From positions 1,913,126 through 1,977,125 of the forward strand of contig NZ_AP028634.1 in assembly GCF_033097485.1 (NCBI RefSeq): a DNA stretch of 64,000 bases, written 5' to 3'. This DNA is from Pyrofollis japonicus (GTDB taxonomy: Archaea; Thermoproteota; Thermoprotei_A; Sulfolobales; Pyrodictiaceae). The notes below the pieces were generated by a model, which was not told the DNA's origin, searched no databases, and saw nothing but the letters and a program-made list of their open reading frames with translations. A program made the translations under genes and the position numbers. Below are positions 51,928 to 60,634 of the stretch, piece by piece (the first letter of the stretch is position 1; each line of letters opens with the position of its first letter).

Positions 51928-52950
51928 ATGGGCTCAGTGCTCCTCGTTGGCGGCGTAGGCTATCTTGGCTACAACCTCGCCAAGGAGCATAAGGCTAGAG
52001 GCGACAGTGTATACATTGTTGCGAGAAAGAGTAGCTCCGAGAAACGATCGCAGCTATTCTCCGAGCTCTCGGCCCTTGCCGATAAAAGCGTCTTGCTAAA
52101 CAACCTCGTGGAGGCCTCGTCTATAAGGAACACGATTGATGGCATCGGTTGCCCCTCAATAACTTATCTCCTAACGGGCAGACTTCAAGGCACATTTAAG
52201 GAAATGCGGGAAGCGCATGTAACCGTCCCCCTCGCTTGGGCCAGGGTTCTTGCGCAGCGCTGTAAGGACACGCTAGTCGTCTACGTTAGTAGTGTCGCAT
52301 CCGTTGGGGACCCGAGCGCTTGTAGTGATGGAGTAAGTGTTGCCGAAGAAAAGAACCACTTAGAGGGGTGCTTACCGCTGTCAGCTTATAGCCGCACTAA
52401 GGCCGAGGGCGAGAAAGAGATCATAAGGCTTTGTAGAGAGGGTGACGCCCGCGCAGCCGTTCTTCGCCCAGGCCTTCTTGTCGGCGAGTGGAGCTACCAC
52501 AAAGAATGGAGGCTAATGTATCGCTTAGCTAAGCTGCGTCTACGTCTACGCGGAGGCCCCTATCTTCACGCAGTAGCCGCAAAGGATCTTGCAAAGGCCT
52601 CGGTAATAATAGACGAGTCTTTGAGAAAGCCGTGCAACTGGTTCTACGCGACTCCGTGGAGGACGCGGCTAGGCTCTCTACATGAGATTATCCTACAAGG
52701 GCTCGGCGTAAAAAACGCGTTACCGCTACCATTTCCCTCACGGATACCAGCAAGCGGCGTCATGAAGGACTTCCTCGTCCAGCAACGCTACTCGTTTGAG
52801 CCAAGGCTATTAAACGAGCTAGGAATGGAGTGGACGCCGCTCGAGTACGCAGTCAACGAGGCAGTGGAATGGATGAAAACACACTGGGGTAGGAAAATTG
52901 CCTCCAATAAAAGAAGGGTCAGTGCAAGGACTCACGTGGTACTAGTTTAG
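51928..52950 (+). CDS. NAD-dependent epimerase/dehydratase (extended SDR)
   Basis: Protein of 340 residues. The Rossmann start VLLVGGVGYLGYNLAKEHKARGD carries a GGxGYLG dinucleotide motif. VVYVSSVASVGDPSA and the catalytic YSRTKAEGEK (YxxxK) follow, then AAVLRPGLLVGEW and DLAKASVIIDE. Extended SDRs of this type act on nucleotide sugars, sterols or other hydroxy compounds. ATG 51928 is preferred over the longer frame from 51883 because the fold begins there. Confidence 0.88.
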   Translation: MGSVLLVGGVGYLGYNLAKEHKARGDSVYIVARKSSSEKRSQLFSELSALADKSVLLNNLVEASSIRNTIDGIGCPSITYLLTGRLQGTFKEMREAHVTVPLAWARVLAQRCKDTLVVYVSSVASVGDPSACSDGVSVAEEKNHLEGCLPLSAYSRTKAEGEKEIIRLCREGDARAAVLRPGLLVGEWSYHKEWRLMYRLAKLRLRLRGGPYLHAVAAKDLAKASVIIDESLRKPCNWFYATPWRTRLGSLHEIILQGLGVKNALPLPFPSRIPASGVMKDFLVQQRYSFEPRLLNELGMEWTPLEYAVNEAVEWMKTHWGRKIASNKRRVSARTHVVLV

Positions 52951-53013
52951 GGTTTTGAGGCTAACACTAAACAAGGGGGGCAAGGCCGACAGATAACTAG
53001 AGGGAGTAAAAGT

Positions 53014-53694
53014 ATGGTTGAACAAGTGAAGCCCGAGGAGCTAAGCTTTGAAGAAGGTGTCTTCCTAGTCAAGCTTGCTCGCAGAAGCGTAGAGAACTAC
53101 CTGCTGCATGGCAAGAAGATAGAGCCACCGCCAGATACTCCGGAGAAGCTGCGCCGCCTGGGAGCAGCCTTCGTAACAATAACGACGTACTATGGCCCAG
53201 AATCCCGCGAACTAAGGGGCTGTATCGGCTACATATTCCCGGTAAAGAGCCTTGTTGAAACAGTTATAGACGTTGCTATAGAGGCTGCGGTAAACGATCC
53301 GCGATTCCCACCGATGAACCCTGACGAGCTGGATCGTGTCACGTTCGAGGTAACTGTTCTTGGGCCCTTGGAGCAGCTTCCACGAAACCCTGAAGAGAGA
53401 CCAAAGGCCTTCACTATAGGCCGCCACGGCCTCTTCGCCAAGAAGGGTATCCTTCAGGGCGTCTTGCTGCCAGAGGTTCCAGTCGAATACTTGTGGGATG
53501 AGGAGACGTTCCTTGCAGAGACATGTGTTAAGGCCGGTATGCCGCCGAGTTGTTGGCTAGACCCCGAGGTAGAGTTCTACAGGTTCTCTGGTAGGGATTG
53601 GCGCGAGAAAGAACCAAGAGGCGATATCGAGGAACGAGACCTTGTCCAAGAGTATAAAAAGCTACTAGAAAAATATGCCGGGATAAAGAGGTAG
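53014..53694 (+). CDS. AMMECR1-domain protein
   Basis: Protein of 226 residues with the diagnostic LRGCIGYIFPVKSLVETV and DPRFPPMNPDEL, also FEVTVLGPLEQLP and GRHGLFAKKGILQGVLLPEV. AMMECR1 proteins occur with MEMO and a radical SAM protein (AmmeMemoRadiSam association). Here MEMO lies about 4 kb downstream. Biochemical function is unknown. ATG 53014 follows AGAGGGAG. The ASCH gene begins 11 bases after its stop. Confidence 0.93.
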   Translation: MVEQVKPEELSFEEGVFLVKLARRSVENYLLHGKKIEPPPDTPEKLRRLGAAFVTITTYYGPESRELRGCIGYIFPVKSLVETVIDVAIEAAVNDPRFPPMNPDELDRVTFEVTVLGPLEQLPRNPEERPKAFTIGRHGLFAKKGILQGVLLPEVPVEYLWDEETFLAETCVKAGMPPSCWLDPEVEFYRFSGRDWREKEPRGDIEERDLVQEYKKLLEKYAGIKR

Positions 53695-53705
53695 CGGTGG
53701 CGGCT

Positions 53706-54212
53706 ATGCGTCGGCGTCGACAATTACAGCAAGCACCCCAGGCTCTAACAGAACAGGGCGAGGAGATGTACCTAATATCGATAAGGCCTGTCTACGCCTA
53801 CCAGATCTTCCGTGCAACAAAGAGGTTCGAGCTGCGCCGCAACGTTATTGGGCGAATACCGGAAGGCGCGGTCATGGTCGTCTATGCCTCGGGCAACGTG
53901 AGGGCGATAATAGGGGAGTTCCGCGTAGGCAAAGTAATTGAAGGAACAGCTGAGGAGGTATGGAAACAAGTCCTTGCGGAGAAAGACCACGGTATACGTG
54001 GGGACGCATGGCGCTATATTAAGGGAGCAGAGAAGGCTATGGCGCTGGAAGTAGTAAATCCCGTGCTGTATCCGCGCAAGGTTACACTCGAAGAGATAAG
54101 GCGCATTATACCGGGCTGGAACCCGCCTCTGAGCTATAAGGTTCTCCGCGAAGGAGAGCCAGTCTACGAGCTCGTAATTAAGCGGCTGCGCCGGCTCGCA
54201 GGTTTAGAATAA
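53706..54212 (+). CDS. ASCH/PUA-like domain protein
   Basis: Protein of about 168 residues. After a basic N terminus (MRRRRQLQQAPQ) the ASCH-like core reads MYLISIRPVYAYQIFRATKRFELRR-type with GAVMVVYASGNVRAIIGEFRVGKVIEG, then HGIRGDAWRYIKGAEKAMALEV. ASCH domains are beta-barrels related to PUA and are thought to bind RNA; some act as regulators or hydrolyse modified nucleosides. ATG 53706 is preferred (GGTGG upstream); ATG 53766 would remove the basic tail. It is cotranscribed with AMMECR1. Confidence 0.8.
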   Translation: MRRRRQLQQAPQALTEQGEEMYLISIRPVYAYQIFRATKRFELRRNVIGRIPEGAVMVVYASGNVRAIIGEFRVGKVIEGTAEEVWKQVLAEKDHGIRGDAWRYIKGAEKAMALEVVNPVLYPRKVTLEEIRRIIPGWNPPLSYKVLREGEPVYELVIKRLRRLAGLE

Positions 54213-54228
54213 AGAGTTCGAAAGAACC

Positions 54229-55404
54229 TTACTTCTTGGACTTTATTTCAACAATATCCCCATCGCTTAGGACGTGGTCTAGGCCCACCCTCTCGCCGGG
54301 GTACTTGGCTGAAGGGCCCCATATCTTGGCGTACTCGAAATACTCTATGAGATCGCTATGAATGTGCTCGGCCAGGTCGCGTACTGTTGCTCCCCGGGGT
54401 AGTACGACAGGTGTTTTGCTTACCTCGCCGTTCGGCCTCTTAGTGTAAACACGTATAATGTCTAGCCTCTTGAACAATACTTCCCCTATTTTGTCAAGGT
54501 TTAGTCCTGTTTTTGCTGAGACTGGGATAAGCCATACTCCTTTCTCCTTGTTCCGCTTAACGTACTCGTAGAGCGGTTTGTAGTTCTCAGATGCTCCTGG
54601 CAAGTCAGCTTTGTTTGCAAGTATGATCGCCGGCCGGTATACGCTGCTACGCAGCACAGCCATCTCTATGTCGTCAAGGCTTACCTCCCCCTCAATGTAT
54701 ACCTTTGCCCTATATATGCGGTAGTTGGCAAGGATCTTCTCAACGTCCCTCACAGTCCCGTCAATTATCTTGCCCGTGCCCAATACTTGTATGCCGTGCT
54801 CTCCCCCCTTCTCTATCCTAACGGTCCCTCTCGGCTTCTCAACGTGTATGCCGTGCTCTAAGAGTATACGCTTCACTTCAAGGTATTGTTTAAGGGCATC
54901 ATCCTCCAGGCTAACAACGATTATAACCGCATCGGCATTCCGCACGATGCCAGTAACCCTTGGTATGTATTGGGCAGCATCCTCGGAGAGAGGTGGTGTA
55001 TCCACAAGCTGGAAGTAAATATCCTTATACGGGAGCATACCCGGCACTGGTAGAGTCGTCGAGAATGGATAGTCCGCTACCCTAGTCTTCGCACCTGTAA
55101 GCCTCTGCACAAGCAAGCTCTTACCACTATTAGGGGGACCAATAACCGCGACTTGTGCTGCCCCCTCTTTCTCAACAAAGATCCTCGGGCCGCCGCCGCC
55201 AGTCTTCTTCCTCTTCCGCTCCTCTAGTTCCTCGCGTAGTTCTGCTAGCCTTTTCCTAGCCCAGAGCAATAGATTCTCAGCGCCTTTATGCTTAGGAGCA
55301 ACGCTGAGAAACTCTTCAAGAGCCCTAATCTTTTCTTCAAGAGTCTTAGCCTCGCTGTACTTCGCGAGCTTGGCCTGCGCTTCCGGCGACAAGTTGGCAG
55401 GCAT
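54229..55404 (-). CDS. DRG/Obg-family GTP-binding protein with TGS domain
   Basis: Protein of 391 residues. A helical N terminus (LEEKIRALEEFLSVAPKHKG) is followed by G1 GPPNSGKS (89-96), G2 region DYPFSTT, G3 DTPPL, G4 NKAD and G5-like PVSAKTG. The C-terminal TGS domain starts near TKRPNGEVSKTPVVLPRG and contains GLDHVLSDGDIVEI. DRG proteins bind ribosomes or translation factors. It is somewhat divergent from standard Drg in the N-terminal part. ATG 55404 follows GGAAGGAG. Confidence 0.92.
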   Translation of the reverse strand: MPANLSPEAQAKLAKYSEAKTLEEKIRALEEFLSVAPKHKGAENLLLWARKRLAELREELEERKRKKTGGGGPRIFVEKEGAAQVAVIGPPNSGKSLLVQRLTGAKTRVADYPFSTTLPVPGMLPYKDIYFQLVDTPPLSEDAAQYIPRVTGIVRNADAVIIVVSLEDDALKQYLEVKRILLEHGIHVEKPRGTVRIEKGGEHGIQVLGTGKIIDGTVRDVEKILANYRIYRAKVYIEGEVSLDDIEMAVLRSSVYRPAIILANKADLPGASENYKPLYEYVKRNKEKGVWLIPVSAKTGLNLDKIGEVLFKRLDIIRVYTKRPNGEVSKTPVVLPRGATVRDLAEHIHSDLIEYFEYAKIWGPSAKYPGERVGLDHVLSDGDIVEIKSKK

Positions 55405-55617
55405 CGTCTCCTTCCTCCAGAACCCTGGTTGGAAAGAGGCTTTTTGGAATCCCAGCCTAGAAGGAACACATAGAAGCTTATAGAGTTTCCATCATAGGGC
55501 ATAAGGCCTGGTGGATACGATAGTCTTGCTCGCTACTATTTTGAGAGAAAAGAGTCACAGCAATGCTGCGAGAGGTGTGGGATACAATAGGCAAGGTTCT
55601 TAAGCAATATCAGGGTT

Positions 55618-56058
55618 CTAGTGCTGCTTCCTCCTTATCTTGGACTTGAGCTTCTCCTTGGCGCTGTCTATTGTGCCTAGGCCTCTTAGAGCTATTTTTC
55701 CTTCAAGAGTCAACGGGTATTCTATGTTCTCGTAGTGCTTTGAGAAGAAAACATAACTAACAAGTATGAGCAAGGTTGTTATCACTAGCCCAGTAATTGT
55801 ATTAATAATGCTGTGCATTATAGTGCTGATGAATAACTGTATGCCAGTGCTCGCGAACCGCATGAGTACTATAGAGAACGTATTAAATATGAATGCAATA
55901 AACATGTAGATGTAAACCATGTGTGCCATTCCCGGCAAGCTTCGCCCATATTTCCTGGCAAGTGTAGCGTCATGGTTCCGTCTAGCAAGCCTTCTACCAG
56001 TATTAATTGACAACAAGATACCAAGTACTGCTAGCAACAAGCTCAGAGTCCTAAGCAC
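55618..56058 (-). CDS. Small membrane protein, unknown
   Basis: Protein of 146 residues with three hydrophobic segments: LSLLLAVLGILLSIN (5-19), MVYIYMFIAFIFNTFSIVLM (47-66) and MHSIINTITGLVITTLLILVSYVFF (80-105), then a basic tail KEKLKSKIRRKQH. No family is recognised. It is divergent from the signal-anchored protein at 56158; the two may function together at the membrane, which is inference. Confidence 0.6.
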   Translation of the reverse strand: MLRTLSLLLAVLGILLSINTGRRLARRNHDATLARKYGRSLPGMAHMVYIYMFIAFIFNTFSIVLMRFASTGIQLFISTIMHSIINTITGLVITTLLILVSYVFFSKHYENIEYPLTLEGKIALRGLGTIDSAKEKLKSKIRRKQH

Positions 56059-56157
56059 TAGACACTACACCCTAGCCTACTAGGACTAGTGCACCCTCTA
56101 TGGCTAGAGTAATATACTTTCTCCAGTCCTCGCAACCAGGGAGTAGGGCAAAGGAGT

Positions 56158-56733
56158 GTGGTGAGCACCGGGTTGGCTAAGCGGAGGAGGCTCCGTATTA
56201 GCCGTAAGGCACTGGTTGCAGCTGGCGGGATAATACTCATAGTTATATTCATTGTTGAGTACGTCGCGATGCTTGTCTCTGGCCATAGTTACAGCATAGT
56301 AGTCTATGCCCCCAAGAACTACGCTAATGAGGCGGAAGCTGTGGCTAAGGCGGTCGCGGAGAAGCTTCACTTGAAGAAATACGGTGCGAAAACTCTCGGA
56401 GTAAATGTTTCGGTGCCTCTGTTTGCTGTAACGCTTCTTGATCACGGTAAACCCGTTATCTCGCTTCTTTATCCACTTACAGCTGACCTTCCAAGTGTTG
56501 CGGACTACGTGTTTAACCAGTTGGCCCTTAGGGTACCCTCAAACGAAACATGGATATTGACTGTTAGTGGTAACCAGATACAGCTTGCCATGCGGGTGAA
56601 GAGGGATACTAAGACCCTCGCGAGCAGCTTGGAGCAGCTCTTTGCTCAGCTAAGAGCCCTAGAGGAAGCTCAACAAGGCATGAACGTCAGCGTTACAACA
56701 ACCCCGTCTTCAACAAACTCTAGCAATACGTAG
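56158..56733 (+). CDS. Signal-anchored extracytoplasmic protein, unknown
   Basis: Protein of 191 residues with a basic N terminus (RRRLRISRK), a single transmembrane anchor (about 18-42), and an exported domain: YSIVVYAPKNYANEAEAVAKAVAEKL, LGVNVSVPLFAVTLL, and a low-complexity Thr/Ser-rich end (TTTPSSTNSSNT), which suggests glycosylation. GTG 56158 or 56161 is the start. No family is recognised. The strand change at both ends isolates it. Confidence 0.6.
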   Translation: MVSTGLAKRRRLRISRKALVAAGGIILIVIFIVEYVAMLVSGHSYSIVVYAPKNYANEAEAVAKAVAEKLHLKKYGAKTLGVNVSVPLFAVTLLDHGKPVISLLYPLTADLPSVADYVFNQLALRVPSNETWILTVSGNQIQLAMRVKRDTKTLASSLEQLFAQLRALEEAQQGMNVSVTTTPSSTNSSNT

Positions 56734-56786
56734 GGCCGCGGAAAGGATATTATCTATATCTATTATAGACGAAGAGCACGCGTGCT

Positions 56787-57461
56787 CTAGCCCTTAGTAT
56801 GCTCGATGATGAAGTGTGCAGCGTCTAGCAGGTCTTTTGCAACATAGTCCGCTTCCTCTACGACGCGGTCATCACTTGGATTCACTGCTATAGCTAGGCA
56901 AGCCTCTCTCATTCCACGTAGATCCCAGTAGCTGTCACCAACGAATGCAACATTGCGTAAGCTGAGCCCCAGCCTCTTCGCCAGGTTTAGGACAGCCCTG
57001 TCCTTTCTATCGGCTTCAAGCCTCGGCTCGCCGCCTGGTACGAGCCGGCCCCAGGGGTCGTAGCTCAGCGCTGGACAAACCCAATTCTTTATTCCCAGTA
57101 GTTCCGCGACCTTCTCGACTAGTACTTCAACGCCGCCACTTACTAGTGCTACTTCTAGTCCGTTGCGTCTAAGCTCCTTAACAGCCTCCTCGGCGCCTGG
57201 CGATAACTCTACCTCGTTGAATAGCTCCATTAGGTCCCACTTAGTTATGCCGGGTCTGGCCTCGATCCATGCAAGTGTATCTAAGTACATCCATTCCCAA
57301 TACCTTATTACACCGTTCTTGAACGCGTTATAGTTAACCTCGCTCTCGCGCGTAGTGCCCAGTTTTTCGTGCACGTAGCCCCAGCTACTCCGAATAGGCA
57401 CGAGCACCCCGTCCACATCGAAAGCTACTAGCTTTATGCGACAAGTCTCCTTGGGGTGCAT
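56787..57461 (-). CDS. HAD-superfamily phosphatase, phosphoserine-phosphatase-like
   Basis: Protein of 224 residues. Motif I is FDVDGVLV, motif II ALVSGGVE, motif III with K of EADRKDRAV and motif IV FVGDSYWDLRGM. Layout and length fit the SerB-like group, with a helical cap between residues 20 and 90. The substrate is not certain. It lies 14 bases downstream of the MEMO gene on the same strand, so the two are probably cotranscribed. Confidence 0.87.
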   Translation of the reverse strand: MHPKETCRIKLVAFDVDGVLVPIRSSWGYVHEKLGTTRESEVNYNAFKNGVIRYWEWMYLDTLAWIEARPGITKWDLMELFNEVELSPGAEEAVKELRRNGLEVALVSGGVEVLVEKVAELLGIKNWVCPALSYDPWGRLVPGGEPRLEADRKDRAVLNLAKRLGLSLRNVAFVGDSYWDLRGMREACLAIAVNPSDDRVVEEADYVAKDLLDAAHFIIEHTKG

Positions 57462-57475
57462 GATTTCTTCATTCC

Positions 57476-58390
57476 TCAGCCTTGCTTCCTAAAAGCGATT
57501 GCCGCATAGCCTACAGCTATATCCTCTTCGCCGGTGAGTTGCGCCGAGTTATAATATCGTAGTAGCTGCGCCTCAACGCCACCCACTAGTTTCGCGTACT
57601 CCATGAGCGTTGCTATTGCACCGTAGCCGCAGACAGTGGCCCCAGTCTCCGTTAAGCGCTTATAGAAGCCTTCTGTGTCTAGGCGAAGAATGTGCTCGAT
57701 TATGGAGAGGTCAAGCTTAGCAACGTTTTCCGCAACGTTCTCTGTGAAGACGACATAGCCGTACATGTAGCCGTGGTGTGTGAAGTCAGAGGACGCGATA
57801 AGCACTATTCTTCTTCCAAGCTCTCTTGCCGTATCATGAATCGCCCTAGCAACGTCGCGCGCCATGGAGGGGGTAGCGTCCTTCACGGTTATGGGTACGA
57901 GGCTAAACTCATCCCCGTATACATATTGGAGGAAGGGCAACTCAACCTCTACACTGTGCTCCTCGAGATGGGCAAGATACTCGTCAACTATGCGGCTAGA
58001 CTTATCCATAAGAGCCTCTATGAACTCAATATCAACTGGTACATCTCCGAGAGGTGTAGCCCACTTCTTAAACCTAGTAGTTGTTGTGAAGAAGCCCCCA
58101 TACCCCGTATGGTTTGTTCCAAGAATAACAACAGTTTCCGGCCTCGGCGTTGTTTCGGCAAGCTCTAGGTAGAGGTGGGCAGCACATGGTCCAGAGTAGC
58201 TATAGCCAGCATGCGGCGCTACACCGCCTATGACGCAGCACTCTCCTTTTCGCGACAGTGGCTCCGGTAATCGCCCGGGGCCGAATCTCTGGTCAAGAAA
58301 GCTCTTCTCAATGGCTCTAATCAGCTCTCCTCTGTCATTTGGGTAGAACCCTATGAGCGCTGCATAGGGTTTTCGAATCGCGTTATCCAA
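57476..58390 (-). CDS. MEMO1-family protein
   Basis: Protein of 304 residues with VAPHAGYSYSGPCAAHLY, VVILGTNHTGYGG, EHSVEVELPFLQYVYGD and ASSDFTHHGYMYGY, plus TGATVCGYGAIATLMEYA. These His, Asp and Cys positions match the MEMO fold, which is related to extradiol dioxygenases. It is the partner of AMMECR1 in the AmmeMemoRadiSam association. It begins at ATG 58390, and the HAD gene follows. Confidence 0.93.
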   Translation of the reverse strand: MDNAIRKPYAALIGFYPNDRGELIRAIEKSFLDQRFGPGRLPEPLSRKGECCVIGGVAPHAGYSYSGPCAAHLYLELAETTPRPETVVILGTNHTGYGGFFTTTTRFKKWATPLGDVPVDIEFIEALMDKSSRIVDEYLAHLEEHSVEVELPFLQYVYGDEFSLVPITVKDATPSMARDVARAIHDTARELGRRIVLIASSDFTHHGYMYGYVVFTENVAENVAKLDLSIIEHILRLDTEGFYKRLTETGATVCGYGAIATLMEYAKLVGGVEAQLLRYYNSAQLTGEEDIAVGYAAIAFRKQG

Positions 58391-58496
58391 GGATGTCTCC
58401 CCATAGTATTTTCTATTGGAGGGGCTTAGAAAAACTGAGCACTAGAAGAACATCATGTGAAGCGGGACATGCCGGTAATAGTTTTGTATCAGTGGC

Positions 58497-59624
58497 TTAC
58501 TCGTAGATCCTGCCCTTATCCAGCTCGCCTAGCAATTCATCAAGGTTTAGTAGCCCGAGGCCGACAAACGTATCGGCCGCACCATACGATATTATGTAGT
58601 CCTTGTTTTCAAGCCTCCAAATCCCGCAAGGGAATACGACGTAAGGGCGATCTCCGAAGACCTCCCAGAGCCTCTGAGGCTCCATAATGTAGTGCGGGGT
58701 AACCGCTTTCACAATAACCCCGTCTTTTCCAAGGCCTAGTTCTACTCCTAGAACCCTGTAGGCTTGCAGCTCCCTATCAACACCGTGGATAAGCGCCACA
58801 GCCGTGTCTTTGTTGACACGTATCGGAGGAGTAGCCCAGCCAAGCTTTACCTCAAACTCTGCTGGCCGCAGAACCTCGTAGCCATTATCAACCTCTATTC
58901 TCTTTGGGCATTCGTCTCCACCCTTATCTTCAAGTATGCTTGTTGGCAGCTCGCTGACTAACAAGTAGAACTTATCTCCAAGCAAGTGCGGCCGGTGAAA
59001 CAAGTAAAGGCGATTGTCGTGTTTGTAGAGGAAAGCATTCTTATTACTAATAAGCTTGTGTTGCAAGTCGCCATAGAGCGTATAGGCATGTATCTTTCTC
59101 CACTTCATGGTCCCGTTCTCTTCTATCTTCACAGCTGTAACGGGCAGTGTACGTTCATTTCCTGGGCGGAAGTAGTGCACAGTTCTACCAGTATACGTCA
59201 TGTAGAGGTTGTTGCTGCCTTCAAGCCGGTATACTCGTGGATCCTCCGCGCCCCAAAGGTCGTAGCGCGTTGAAGGATATACAACAATGCGACCAGTATA
59301 TATGTTCAAGTTAATATCTCCGTTGTAGACGTCCTCGAGAGGAATCGGCACCTCTATAATGCTCGATATGTACATGTAATAGCCCGCAATAATCCTTGCA
59401 TAGAGAATAACGTATTCTTCCTCTCCTCCCCTCTCAACAGTCACCGAAGAATTAAACACGGTTACAGGATGGTGAATGGGATAACCATTAATAACAACTT
59501 GCTCCCGGTTAATAACTCCAAGACGCCTAACGATGTCATGGGTCTCAAATCGCCGCTTAGCCATGGCCTCTCTTAGTCCACGCGCGGGCTTAAACACATC
59601 CTCCGCCGAGTACCCTGGCAGCAT
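58497..59624 (-). CDS. GH130-like glycoside phosphorylase/hydrolase
   Basis: Protein of 375 residues with five-bladed-propeller repeats. Diagnostic segments are VFNSSVTV, YARIIAGYY, DLWGAEDPRVYRLEG (with the conserved acid), LYMTYTGRTVHYF, LFHRPH and IISYGAADTFVGLGLLNLDEL. GH130 members phosphorolyse or hydrolyse beta-mannosides. Two acids or a relay proton define the mechanism; only the first is obvious here. The mRNA leader holds a hairpin with C and D boxes at 59636-59673. It is not adjacent to other sugar genes except by distance. Confidence 0.82.
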   Translation of the reverse strand: MLPGYSAEDVFKPARGLREAMAKRRFETHDIVRRLGVINREQVVINGYPIHHPVTVFNSSVTVERGGEEEYVILYARIIAGYYMYISSIIEVPIPLEDVYNGDINLNIYTGRIVVYPSTRYDLWGAEDPRVYRLEGSNNLYMTYTGRTVHYFRPGNERTLPVTAVKIEENGTMKWRKIHAYTLYGDLQHKLISNKNAFLYKHDNRLYLFHRPHLLGDKFYLLVSELPTSILEDKGGDECPKRIEVDNGYEVLRPAEFEVKLGWATPPIRVNKDTAVALIHGVDRELQAYRVLGVELGLGKDGVIVKAVTPHYIMEPQRLWEVFGDRPYVVFPCGIWRLENKDYIISYGAADTFVGLGLLNLDELLGELDKGRIYE

Positions 59625-59635
59625 AACTATGTATT

Positions 59636-59673
59636 CCTCCCCTTGTCAGAGAGCTTTACTCATCAACAAGGGG
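59636..59673 (-). promoter_or_regulatory. Kink-turn-like hairpin covering the ribosome binding site of the GH130 gene
   Basis: Read on the minus strand, CCCCTTG (59673-59667) and CAAGGGG (59645-59639) pair perfectly. Inside, TGATGA (box C) follows the left arm after one T, and CTGA (box D) immediately precedes the right arm, with ten bases between boxes. This is the box C/D kink-turn arrangement bound by L7Ae. The right arm continues into GGGGAGG, the ribosome binding site, 11 bases before ATG 59624. Stabilisation by a protein would mask that site. The structure is seen; binding and control are inferred. Confidence 0.5.
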
Positions 59674-59818
59674 TTAATAGGGGCAAGGCTCATCCTAGGA
59701 GTAAGGGCTTATTGAATCGCATGGACCATTAGCGGCTTGGAGGTGGGTCTTCTTAAGAATAAGACTCTTCGCTGATTACCGTGAAGCAGACGGAAGATCG
59801 TTATCAAGGATAGCAGTT

Positions 59819-60577
59819 GTGTATGGACCGCTACGATCTAGGCGTAGAGGCTTATCCCTTGGAATAAACTTGTTCCCGGGCCCAGGTGTATGCAGCTTTA
59901 ACTGTGTCTACTGTTTTCGCGGAGGAGCCCAGGTACACGTCCCCTACATTGAGAACTATATCGTTACACCAGCCGTCTTACGTTCAGCCCTCGAGGAGGC
60001 TATCCATAGGCTAGGCGATGACGCTGAGAAGCTAAGTGCAATAGACTTCTCGGGAAATGGTGAGCCGACCCTGCATCCCTTATTCGACGAACTAGTTATG
60101 GAGGCGAGAGCGTTAATCAACGATAAGGGTCTCTCGACGAGCCTAGGTGTTTTCACAAATTCTACAAGGCTATGTTCTCCACGCGTAAGAAGTGCACTAG
60201 CCTTTCTAGACCATGTAGAAGCTAAGCTTGATACAGTCATTGGGTGGAAGTTCGAGCTTATTAATGAGCCTGCACGCGGTATTTTCCTCCACGACGTAAT
60301 CAAATGCCTCAGCGAGATAAGGGGGGTCTTTGGCGGCACACTTGCGTTACAGGTTATGCTTCTAAAGTATTGTGGTATAGACAACTATGCTATTAGCGAC
60401 GCGGAGGAAATGGCAACTATTATATCATCAATGATACGGCCAGACGAGGTACACTTGTACACGACATATGCTCCTCCACGCATGCGCTGTGTTGAAAGAG
60501 CCACTAGTGATACTATGGAGCGGTTTGCAACCATTCTGAGAGAGCATGGAATACGGGTTGCTACCTACCCGGAATAA
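59819..60577 (+). CDS. Radical SAM protein (COG0731-like)
   Basis: Protein of 252 residues beginning VYGPLRSRRRGLSLGINLFPG, then the cluster CSFNCVYC (Cx3Cx2C). IDFSGNGEPTLHPLF is the GNGEPT SAM motif, and VEAKLDTVIGWKFELINEP follows. It resembles the protein at 39873 but lacks its C-terminal extension. GTG 59819 is the only canonical start in the open region, which extends upstream to a stop at 59702; residues before it (RSLSRIA) may still be real. The substrate is unknown; it lies near the MEMO gene. Confidence 0.85.
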   Translation: MYGPLRSRRRGLSLGINLFPGPGVCSFNCVYCFRGGAQVHVPYIENYIVTPAVLRSALEEAIHRLGDDAEKLSAIDFSGNGEPTLHPLFDELVMEARALINDKGLSTSLGVFTNSTRLCSPRVRSALAFLDHVEAKLDTVIGWKFELINEPARGIFLHDVIKCLSEIRGVFGGTLALQVMLLKYCGIDNYAISDAEEMATIISSMIRPDEVHLYTTYAPPRMRCVERATSDTMERFATILREHGIRVATYPE

Positions 60578-60634
60578 CAGCAAGACTTTCATCTCTCAAG
60601 AGTGTTGTACGTCTAGGAGGGGCTCGTAGGAGCC

